DNA of 29,638 nucleotides from an uncultured Eubacteriales bacterium (lineage in GTDB: Bacteria > Bacillota > Clostridia > Lachnospirales > Anaerotignaceae), in assembly GCA_934256695.1 (NCBI GenBank), contig CAKQPE010000014.1:1-29638 (forward strand). The letters run 5' to 3'. The notes under the pieces are model-generated. The model worked only from the letters and a program-made list of their open reading frames with translations, did no database searches and was not told where the DNA came from. Positions 23,053 to 29,638 of the stretch are shown piece after piece. Both the position numbers and the translations under genes were made by a program. How positions within the stretch are numbered: the stretch's first letter is position 1; every line of letters begins with the position of its first letter.

Positions 23053-24903
23053 TTACATCTTTATTTCTGCCGATTTGCAGCTTACGTTTATTTTGCAGTC
23101 AAAAAGTCTCTGCCAAGGGAAAGCTGTGTTTTCCAGTTTAAATTCAGTTAAATATGTGTGCTTTCCGTTTATGTTAAATCTCTTTTTCTCAAAAGCCTTT
23201 GTTACTGAGTCATTGTTTAAAATATTGTATAACTCACTGCTTGAAAGCATTTCTTCTTTTGTCGGTTTGTAGCCTTTGGAAGAAAGATAATCTCTTGCTC
23301 CGCCGAAATAAAGCCCGTCCTCGTAAATATGCTGTGCAAGCATTTTTGTCTCACCTTCTGTAACGGCTTTAAAATCTGTGCAGTGCTGTTTTGCAAGGGA
23401 ATACACTCCCGCATTGGCAAAGCCAAGACCTATGGCGTTGGCACTGGTATTCCATGCGGAAAATGCCGTTAAATCGGCTATGCCGAAAGAATTGTTGTTT
23501 TCTGCCGAGTCGGAAAGGAGCTGACGGAAAACAAAATTGCTGCCGGACGAAATTACATCATGGCTGTAAAGCTCTATGAGGGCAACATCGTTATTTTCGG
23601 CAGAAGATGAAAGCTTTGATATAAAGTCGGCTTTGTCGTTTTCGTTGCAGACAGTATAGTCAAAAATATACATATCTGTTTTGTCACCGCTCGGTACAAG
23701 ATTTGCGGATATAAAATTACGTGCGTTTTCTGCAAGCTTGTCATTGGAAAGAACATCATAGTCTGCCGCAACGGAATTTGTTCTGTAGTTTGTTATATCT
23801 ATGTCGGCACTGCTGCCGTATCTTTCGGCAAGACTTCTTGCATATATAAGCTGTGGTATTTCGTCCATACCGAATATAAAGTTTATGCTTTTGCCTTTTC
23901 CCACAAGGGCATTGTCTGTTTCGGTTTTGGAGAAAGCTCTTTCCATACGTTTAACAACACTGCTGTTGCCTATATTCATGTATGTTCTTGAAAAGCTGTA
24001 TTTTACAGGTGTTCCGTTTTCAAGAGGAACCCAGTCTGCTTTTTTTGAATAAAAGTATGAAATCGACTGCGGAAGCTGAAGGTCGTCGTTGCCGATAATT
24101 ATTTCGTCTATTTTTCCGGCTCTCTGCCAACGTATAAGACTGTCGCAGATTTTTGCTGTTTCGGAAAACGGAGTAATATAATTTTTTATATACTGACCGT
24201 AAGTTTTGTTGTTTACGTAGTTTTTATTACAATAGTCAAGAAAAGCCTTTTCCCAGTCAGTAAGCTGATATGAGCCTTTTTCTGCCTGTTTGTTGTATAC
24301 ATAACCGTATTCAAGCAAAAACTGTGACGGAGAAACAAGGCTGTACGTGCTTTCTATTTTTTCCCTGTCCTCACAGTCGGGATTGGACTGAAGATAAAAG
24401 TAAGAAAGGCCTTTTATTTTTTCTTCGTCCGGCCATATTTTCTGTCCTCTTGTTTCGGGAAGGTTACGTGGCATTGCTATATTGATATAATATTTCGGCT
24501 GAGTATAGTCCGTAACAAGGCTTAAAAGCTCTTTAAGTGCCGTATCTGTGTTTTCGTACTGTGCGGCACAACGGCTGCCTACAAGACCGCCTGTAAAATA
24601 AGAGGAAGTATTTATTATTACCGTTGTATCGGAGGAATTGTTTTTGCTTACGTTTTCTCTTATAAGTTCACGAACTTTTTTGCTGTCTGCAAATTTTTCA
24701 GTATCGGCAGTAAACATATCAAGATATGAGTTGTCTATGGTTATAAGTTTATCGTTATTTATGGACACAAGGTTTTCCAGATATGATGTGCTTATAGGTC
24801 TGCTGTCAACAGGTGAGGTAATAACTGTTGCGGCGGAAACCGACAGAGGAAAAAGAAGTGAAATAAAAAATAAAAACGGAACAAAAATATATTCTTTTTT
24901 CAA
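23053..24903 (-). CDS. Secreted DUF4127 family protein
   Basis: The 616-residue product has a cleavable signal peptide (about residues 1-24, hydrophobic core VPFLFFISLLFPLSVSA). A DUF4127-type domain follows, recognisable from the N-terminal SPVDSRPISTSYLE, then SSYFTGGLVGSRC, IAMPRNLPETRG (about 145-156), IIIGNDDLQLPQ, FGMDEIPQLIYARSLAERYG and AFSAWNTSANAIGLG. The function of this family is not known. Members are exported and have a repeated alpha/beta fold with conserved acidic and Arg residues, compatible with an enzyme acting outside the membrane. The start is a TTG (24901-24903) with AAAGGA upstream. It is a single-gene unit and its 3' end touches a B-type repeat. Confidence 0.82.
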   Translation of the reverse strand: MKKEYIFVPFLFFISLLFPLSVSAATVITSPVDSRPISTSYLENLVSINNDKLITIDNSYLDMFTADTEKFADSKKVRELIRENVSKNNSSDTTVIINTSSYFTGGLVGSRCAAQYENTDTALKELLSLVTDYTQPKYYINIAMPRNLPETRGQKIWPDEEKIKGLSYFYLQSNPDCEDREKIESTYSLVSPSQFLLEYGYVYNKQAEKGSYQLTDWEKAFLDYCNKNYVNNKTYGQYIKNYITPFSETAKICDSLIRWQRAGKIDEIIIGNDDLQLPQSISYFYSKKADWVPLENGTPVKYSFSRTYMNIGNSSVVKRMERAFSKTETDNALVGKGKSINFIFGMDEIPQLIYARSLAERYGSSADIDITNYRTNSVAADYDVLSNDKLAENARNFISANLVPSGDKTDMYIFDYTVCNENDKADFISKLSSSAENNDVALIELYSHDVISSGSNFVFRQLLSDSAENNNSFGIADLTAFSAWNTSANAIGLGFANAGVYSLAKQHCTDFKAVTEGETKMLAQHIYEDGLYFGGARDYLSSKGYKPTKEEMLSSSELYNILNNDSVTKAFEKKRFNINGKHTYLTEFKLENTAFPWQRLFDCKINVSCKSAEIKM

Positions 24904-25124
24904 ATTAAAGAGTCCTTTCTGTATGATTTATGTAAAGAAATATGCTTAAAAATTACTGTCTTAAACTGCATATAAAAGTTTAACATTAATATGTAGTTTT
25001 TTCAACAGGATAATATCTATTGCCAAAAAATAAAACAATTTAATACAGTATATGACAATATATTTATCACAGGCAGACATACAGTTGAATATTATATATA
25101 AACAAGAAAAATTTGGTGATAAAA

Positions 25125-26267
25125 ATGAGATATATATACATGGATAATGCGGCAACGACACCGTTAGGTGATGGTGTTTTGGAAAGCATGGAACCGTATT
25201 TTGAAAAATTTTGGTCAAACCCTTCTTCATCATACGGATTTTCCCATATGCCTAAAAAAGAAATAAACCGTGCAAGGGAAAGCTGTGCAAATCTTATAGG
25301 AGCGGAGCCGGAGGAGATATATTTTACATCAGGAGGCAGTGAAGCCGACAACTGGGCTGTCAAAGGTGTGTGCCATTATTTTTACGGTGAAAAAAATAAA
25401 ATAGTTACAACACCCATAGAGCATAAAGCTGTTTTGAAAAGTACCGAAAGTATGGAAAAATACGGTTTTAAAACGGAGTATGTTCCTGTTGACGAAAACG
25501 GAAAAATCAATTTAAATTCGGCAGAAAAAATAATCGACAAAAATACGGCACTTGTATCGGTTATGTATGCAAATAACGAGGTAGGAACAATAGAACCTGT
25601 AAAAGAAGCGGCAGAGATTGCACACAAAAACGGTGCGTATTTTCATACAGATGCGGTACAGGCGGCAGGGCATATAAAGATAGATGTAAAAAAAGAAAAT
25701 ATAGACCTTCTTTCAGTATCGGGGCATAAATTCGGTACACCTAAAGGAATAGGGTTTCTTTATATAAAAAACGGAATCAAAATAGATAATCTTATTGACG
25801 GCGGAGGACAGGAAAACGGAAAAAGGGCAGGAACGGAAAATGTGCCGTACATTGCGGCAATAAGAAGGGCAAGCGAAAATACAAGGGCAAATTTTATTGA
25901 AAACGGCTTAATATCTGCACAAAAGAGAGATTATTTTGTAAAGCTTATACTTGATTTTATACCGAATACTTTTTTGAACGGTCACCGCACAGACAGGCTT
26001 CCGTCAAATGCCAATATTTCTTTTATAGGCACAGAGGGAAGGGCGGTAGTGAATATGCTTTCCTTATACGGAATATGCACATCAGCCCAAAGTGCATGTG
26101 CGGCAAATTTATCACAAGGCTCATATGTGCTTAAAGCTATGGGATTAAGCAACGAAAGAATAAATTCCGCCGTAAGGTTTTCACTTTCTTCGGATATAGA
26201 TTACGGAGAAATTAAGTTTGTGTTTGAAAGGCTGAAGAACATTATAAAAATGCTTAGAGATGTGTGA
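25125..26267 (+). CDS. Cysteine desulfurase family protein (NifS/IscS-like)
   Basis: The 380-residue PLP enzyme has MDNAATTP (residues 6-13), the conserved H100 (PIEHKAV), D176 and Q179 in HTDAVQAAGH, the Schiff-base lysine K202 in SGHKFGTPKG, RAGTEN (about 234-239), and a catalytic cysteine C325 in TSAQSACAAN. Such enzymes take sulfur from cysteine as a persulfide for Fe-S clusters, thiolated tRNA or other cofactors. The active-site loop SAQSACAAN differs from the usual SSGSACSS, so it may be a specialised member. No iscU, mnmA or thiI gene is adjacent, and the acceptor is unknown. The ATG at 25125 is preferred over an in-frame TTG at 25113, since GGTGAT lies between them. The 220 AT-rich bases upstream hold nothing else that I could identify. 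Confidence 0.9.
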   Translation: MRYIYMDNAATTPLGDGVLESMEPYFEKFWSNPSSSYGFSHMPKKEINRARESCANLIGAEPEEIYFTSGGSEADNWAVKGVCHYFYGEKNKIVTTPIEHKAVLKSTESMEKYGFKTEYVPVDENGKINLNSAEKIIDKNTALVSVMYANNEVGTIEPVKEAAEIAHKNGAYFHTDAVQAAGHIKIDVKKENIDLLSVSGHKFGTPKGIGFLYIKNGIKIDNLIDGGGQENGKRAGTENVPYIAAIRRASENTRANFIENGLISAQKRDYFVKLILDFIPNTFLNGHRTDRLPSNANISFIGTEGRAVVNMLSLYGICTSAQSACAANLSQGSYVLKAMGLSNERINSAVRFSLSSDIDYGEIKFVFERLKNIIKMLRDV

Positions 26268-26335
26268 AAGGTTTGAAAGACAAAAAACAGTGATTAGCCG
26301 TCAGTGTTCATTTTTCAGAATGTGCGGTCCACTGA

Positions 26336-26626
26336 AAAAAACTCATCAGTCACCTTGTGACACCTTCTCCCGGAAGAAAGCTTTAAAACCCTTCCGTCAA
26401 GCTACACTTGCCACATTCACTTTCAGGGACGGAAAAAAGCATTGCAAGGTTGATTTTGCTCGGCAAATTTTAAGAAAAGTAAAATTTTATATTATAACTT
26501 ATAATTTCGTTTCCCAAAATGCAATGAAATTGCATTTTACTAAAAGTTTAGATCAAACCTTTTCAAAGGTTTGCAGGGTGTGGGACAGAGTCCCACGGTT
26601 TTAATCAGTTCGATAAATTTATATTT
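26336..26626. repeat. Composite palindromic repeat, copy 8 (A part inverted, B part and right end)
   Basis: The A-part sequence is present in the opposite orientation (CAGTCACCTTGTGACACC, then CCCTTCCGTCAAGC and CTTTCAGGGACGG; about 26346-26434). The B part is 26511-26600, with ATGCAATGAAATTGCAT, AAACCTTTTCAAAGGTTT and GTGGGACAGAGTCCCAC. It ends in the terminal sequence TCGATAAATTTATATTT (26610-26626). No left end is visible. No minus-strand gene adjoins the B end here, so this copy is not in a 3' UTR. Confidence 0.72.
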
Positions 26627-26632
26627 ATAATT

Positions 26633-26680
26633 AAAATACCAGAGTATTTTTATAAAGTTTAAGGTCAAGCATAAGGTCTT
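26633..26680 (+). repeat. Internally deleted B-type remnant
   Basis: AAAATACCA, AAAGTTTAAGGTCAAG and AAGGTCTT occur in B-part order, but the central hairpins are missing. It looks like a decayed second copy in tandem with copy 8, as copy 6 is with copy 5. Confidence 0.5.
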
Positions 26681-26765
26681 ATGTTTTTGTTGTAATTGCT
26701 TTGGCTGTGTGGTAACATATCAAAAGATTATAATAGGGTAAGTGCAGACAAATAAGGAGAGAAAA

Positions 26766-28319
26766 ATGAGTATCTTAAACGTAGAAAATCTTTCACACGG
26801 CTTTGGAGACAGAGCTATATTCAATAATGTTTCATTCCGTCTTTTAAAGGGTGAGCATATAGGTCTTATAGGTGCAAACGGTGAAGGAAAATCCACATTT
26901 ATGAATATTATAACAGGCAAACTTATGCCTGACGAAGGTAAGATAGAATGGTCAAAAAACGTAAGAGCAGGGTATCTTGATCAGCACACTGTTCTGGAAA
27001 AAGGCATGACAATAAGAGATGTTTTGTCATCGGCTTTCGGCTTTCTTTTTGAAATGGAAGAAAAAATGAATGAGCTTTGCGACAAAATGGCAGATGCAAC
27101 AGAAGAAGAACTGGAAAGCTACATGGAGGAAATGGGCGTTATTCAGGAACAGCTTACGGTACATGATTTTTATATGATAGATTCCAAAGTAGACGAAGTA
27201 GCAAGAGCCATAGGTCTTACGGACATCGGTCTTGACAGAGATGTAAGTGAGCTTAGCGGAGGACAGAGAACAAAGGTGCTGTTGGGAAAACTTCTTCTTG
27301 AAAAGCCGGATATACTTCTTCTTGACGAGCCTACAAACTACCTTGACAAAGAACATATAGAGTGGCTCAAGAGATATTTGCAGGAATACGAAAATGCTTT
27401 TATTCTCATTTCCCATGATATACCGTTCTTGAACAGTGTTGTAAACCTTATTTACCACATGGATAACCAGCAGCTTAACAGATATGTGGGTGATTATGAC
27501 AAGTTTATGGAAGTTTATGAAATGAAAAAGGCACAGCTTCAGGCGGCATATGAAAAACAGCAGAAAGAGATTGCCGATCTCAAAGACTTTGTAAGCCGAA
27601 ACAAGGCAAGGGTTTCCACAAGAAATATGGCTATGAGCCGCCAGAAAAAGCTTGATAAAATGGAAAAAATAGAGCTTGCGGCAGAAAAACCGAAGCCTGA
27701 GTTTAATTTTAAAGAGGCAAGAGCCAGTGGAAGATATATTTTCCAGACAGAGGATCTGGTTATAGGCTATGACGAACCCCTTTCCAAACCGCTTAACATA
27801 GAAATGGAGCGTGGACAGAAAATAGTTCTTACAGGTGCAAACGGCATAGGAAAAAGTACCCTTTTAAAGAGCATACTTGGCATAATAAAGCCGTTAAGCG
27901 GAAAGGTTGAACTGGGGGACTATCTCTATATAGGATACTTTGAGCAGGAAATGCCGAAGGATATTCCCACAACCTGTATTGAAGAAATCTGGAATGAATT
28001 TCCGTCATACACACAGTATGAGGTAAGAAGTGCTTTGGCAAAATGCGGACTTACAACAAAGCATATTGAAAGCAGGTTAATGGTATTAAGCGGCGGTGAA
28101 AAGGCAAAGGTGCGTTTGTGCAAACTTATAAACAGAGAGACAAATATACTTGTACTTGACGAGCCTACAAACCACCTTGATGTTGACGCAAAGGACGAAC
28201 TTAAAAGAGCCTTAAAAGCATACAAGGGCAGCATACTTATGGTATGCCATGAGCCGGAGTTCTACGACGGTCTTGCTACAGATGTAATAGACTGCTCAAA
28301 ATGGACAACAAGAATATAA
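26766..28319 (+). CDS. ABC-F family ATPase
   Basis: The 517-residue soluble protein has two ABC domains and no membrane segments. Domain 1 has Walker A GANGEGKST (residues 36-44), signature LSGGQRTKV and Walker B LLLDEPTNYLD. Domain 2 has GANGIGKST, LSGGEKAKV and LVLDEPTNHLD. Between them lies the charged ABC-F linker (about 235-300: MKKAQLQAAYEKQQKEIADL, then VSRNKARVSTRNMAMSRQKK), which reaches the ribosomal P site/tRNA. ABC-F proteins act on ribosomes, either in general translation or in antibiotic resistance; the length and short linker here suggest a housekeeping YbiT/YdiF-like member more than a resistance factor. The ATG at 26766 has AAGGAGAG just upstream; a GTG at 26742 is rejected. 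A -10 TATAAT lies at 26729-26734. Confidence 0.9.
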   Translation: MSILNVENLSHGFGDRAIFNNVSFRLLKGEHIGLIGANGEGKSTFMNIITGKLMPDEGKIEWSKNVRAGYLDQHTVLEKGMTIRDVLSSAFGFLFEMEEKMNELCDKMADATEEELESYMEEMGVIQEQLTVHDFYMIDSKVDEVARAIGLTDIGLDRDVSELSGGQRTKVLLGKLLLEKPDILLLDEPTNYLDKEHIEWLKRYLQEYENAFILISHDIPFLNSVVNLIYHMDNQQLNRYVGDYDKFMEVYEMKKAQLQAAYEKQQKEIADLKDFVSRNKARVSTRNMAMSRQKKLDKMEKIELAAEKPKPEFNFKEARASGRYIFQTEDLVIGYDEPLSKPLNIEMERGQKIVLTGANGIGKSTLLKSILGIIKPLSGKVELGDYLYIGYFEQEMPKDIPTTCIEEIWNEFPSYTQYEVRSALAKCGLTTKHIESRLMVLSGGEKAKVRLCKLINRETNILVLDEPTNHLDVDAKDELKRALKAYKGSILMVCHEPEFYDGLATDVIDCSKWTTRI

Positions 28320-28370
28320 ATTTCGTTAAACAAAGAAAGTTAAATTAATTTACAGAAGGAGGATTAGTTT

Positions 28371-28979
28371 ATGAAAAAAAGATTTGTAGTTATGCTGTCT
28401 TTTTTATTGGTTTTCAGTACTGTAGTCTTGTGTAATGCAAAAGATACAAGCAGTTATGATTGTGAACAGCAGTTGTACGATACAGTTAATAATAATCCTT
28501 CTCAATACGGAGGATATTATTACGAAGGGAATGTGCTTCATATAATACCTTATGAATATGCTGTTAATTTAACTGCCCTTAATGATGAAATAAACAAGAA
28601 AGCAAAAAATGCGGAAATAGATATAGTATATGATGAACCTGTTAAGTATTCATATGCGGAGCTTGACAAAGGATATTATATATTGATTGATCATTGGGAT
28701 GAATTGGAATTGAAAGAACTTACTGTTGATGTTGAGACAAACTCCATATTGGCAGGAGCAGTTAAATGGACTGATGAAAGCAAAGAAAAGGCAAAAAAAT
28801 ATTCCGGCATAGAAAACATAGACTTTTATATTTCCGATGGTGTAATAGAAGGAACTTATGAAGAAAGTGAAAATAAATTGCCGAAAGGTTACAATGCCGG
28901 AACAAATAATTTTCAAAATATGGATACAGAATTGAAGACGCTTATCAGACTGATAGTTCAGGCAGTGTTAATAGTTTGA
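28371..28979 (+). CDS. Small secreted protein of unknown function, possibly truncated
   Basis: The 202-residue product starts with a signal peptide (MKKRFVVMLSFLLVFSTVVL, cleavage about residue 24) behind an AGGAGGA site. The mature part is rich in Tyr, Asp, Glu and Asn and looks like an alpha/beta domain (YYYEGNVLHIIPYEYAV, DKGYYILIDHWDELELKEL, VDVETNSILAGAVKWTDES). It recalls propeptide- or inhibitor-like domains of secreted proteases, but I cannot name a family. The last 19 residues (after residue 184) turn abruptly hydrophobic, while another frame stays open with a more normal composition, so a frameshift near 28910-28920 is possible. It lies 51 bases after the ABC-F gene and could share its transcript. 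Confidence 0.72.
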   Translation: MKKRFVVMLSFLLVFSTVVLCNAKDTSSYDCEQQLYDTVNNNPSQYGGYYYEGNVLHIIPYEYAVNLTALNDEINKKAKNAEIDIVYDEPVKYSYAELDKGYYILIDHWDELELKELTVDVETNSILAGAVKWTDESKEKAKKYSGIENIDFYISDGVIEGTYEESENKLPKGYNAGTNNFQNMDTELKTLIRLIVQAVLIV

Positions 28980-29013
28980 AGTCAACAGTTGTGGTTAATC
29001 ACAAAATTTCCGT

Positions 29014-29066
29014 TAAAGCCTTCTCCTTGTGGAGAAGGTGCTGAGCTGCAGGCGAAGCGGATGAGG
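29014..29066 (+). repeat. Isolated A-half repeat after the secreted protein gene
   Basis: AAAGCCTTCTCCTTGTGGAG (with AAGGTGCTGAG and GCGAAGCGGATGAGGGG) matches the left inner A half of copies 3 and 9. The partner half and B part are not attached. Confidence 0.65.
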
Positions 29067-29139
29067 GGTAAATCCTTTAATCAAATTTTTAATAAAAAGA
29101 ATTAAATTTAATTTTTTCCAAATGGAAAAGTGGGATATT

Positions 29140-29168
29140 GCAGGAACTTTTTTAAAAAAGTTCCCTGC
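29140..29168. repeat. Long hairpin, possible terminator or separate palindromic repeat
   Basis: GCAGGAACTTTTTT (29140-29153) pairs with AAAAAAGTTCCCTGC (29154-29168), with one bulged base and almost no loop. It is followed by ACCCTCAAAAACTCTTTAAGACC, which resembles the outer end of a B part (first 20 bases at 29169-29188). Confidence 0.5.
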
Positions 29169-29322
29169 ACCCTCAAAAACTCTTTAAGACCGCACATTCC
29201 ATGTGCCTCCGGAAATAGGCTATGCAATGTTTACGGCAACAGATACAGGATTTACGTTTTAAAATCAATGCAAGAGAGATTTTATTCGACAAAATTAGAA
29301 AAAATCCAAGTCTTAATAACAC

Positions 29323-29638
29323 AAATATAAATTTATTTTGCTAAAAGCCAGCTCGAAAGCCAGCACAGAAAGGGAAGGTGGCAAGCGTAGCTTGACGGAA
29401 GTGTCTTAATGCCTTCTCCCTGGGGAAAAGGTGCTGAGACGCAGTCGAAACGGATGAGGGGGAAATCTTGATTATTTTACGTTATTTTTCCCCTCATCTG
29501 TCACTTACGTGACATCTTCCCCACCAAGGGGAAGACTTTAAAAATATCGCAAATGGATTTACGAAAAATGCAATGAAATTGCATTTTACCAAAAGTTTTA
29601 CTAAATTTTTTTCAAAAAATTTTCAGGGTTTGGGGTGA
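29323..29638. repeat. Composite palindromic repeat, copy 9, cut by the window end
   Basis: The left end is AAATATAAATTTAT (29323-29336). The left A half follows (GAAAGGGAAGGTGGCAAGCG, then CCTTCTCCCTGGGG and CGGATGAGGGGG, to about 29463). Its inverted partner (CCCCTCATCTGTCACTTACG to GGGGAAGACTTTAAAA) is about 29490-29543. The B part starts at 29565 with ATGCAATGAAATTGCAT and is cut off at GGTTTGGGGTGA. No gene is present from 28980 to the end. Confidence 0.78.

Noticed and set aside
26742..26765. A GTG start at 26742 for the ABC-F gene
   Set aside because: The added eight residues lie over the AAGGAGAG site that serves the ATG at 26766, and family members start at MSILNVENLS-like sequence.
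26766..28319. An antibiotic-resistance ABC-F protein
   Set aside because: Its length and linker look like a housekeeping member, and no leader-peptide attenuator typical of such resistance genes is seen upstream.
28980..29638. A gene in the last 660 bases
   Set aside because: The segment is made of repeat parts and a long hairpin; the only open frames are short and derive from them.

Overview
The window is low-GC bacterial chromosome, most likely from an anaerobic, gut-type member of the Clostridia (Firmicutes/Bacillota). Reasons: AT-rich sequence with strong AGGAGG-type ribosome binding sites, the trigger factor-clpP-clpX order, a DegV protein, a 2-enoate-reductase-type Fe-S flavoenzyme, and a very large activase-like protein of the 2-hydroxyacyl-CoA dehydratase family. 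Family or genus cannot be fixed from this sequence alone. There are 24 apparently intact or partial protein genes and one clear gene remnant. I saw no tRNA, rRNA, CRISPR array, transposase or phage gene.

Layout. 1-1500: start of an exported protein that runs off the left edge, and a DegV lipid-binding protein, both on the minus strand. 1842-3782: an NADH-dependent 2-enoate reductase-like enzyme. 4363-6040: a drug/metabolite exporter and a broken lipoprotein/amidohydrolase fusion. 6168-8346: a HAD phosphatase, a 49-residue protein, a metallophosphoesterase with an altered metal motif, and a DUF503 protein. 8512-11755: the protein-quality-control operon tig-clpP-clpX. 11913-15089: a two-cluster ferredoxin-like protein divergent from a Crp/Fnr regulator, followed by an isochorismatase-type hydrolase and a polyamine-type binding lipoprotein. 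15519-17171: ruvA-ruvB, with a likely SOS box. 17725-22852, minus strand: a split dehydratase-activase pair followed by a CorA-type transporter. 23053-24903: a secreted DUF4127 protein. 25125-28979: a cysteine desulfurase, an ABC-F ATPase and a small secreted protein of unknown function.

The most distinctive content lies between genes. Nearly every long intergenic stretch holds copies of a composite, palindrome-rich repeat. The best copy (17212-17627) is bounded by inverted AAATATAAATTTAT ends. It carries an A part built from two large complementary halves and a B part made of three short hairpins. B parts also occur alone, and several touch or overlap the stop codon of the gene next to them, in the orientation that would put them in its 3' UTR. 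This looks like a non-autonomous mobile element (MITE-like) whose B end doubles as a 3'-end or terminator module. A separate cassette at 15151-15418 packs five perfect or near-perfect hairpins between two identical 28-base hairpins.

Functionally the genes are a mix of housekeeping (protein folding and degradation, recombination, Fe-S and sulfur supply) and anaerobic metabolism (flavin and Fe-S redox enzymes, radical-dehydratase-type activation). No defence or secretion system was identified. The repeat family and the hairpin cassette are the best candidates for something undescribed.
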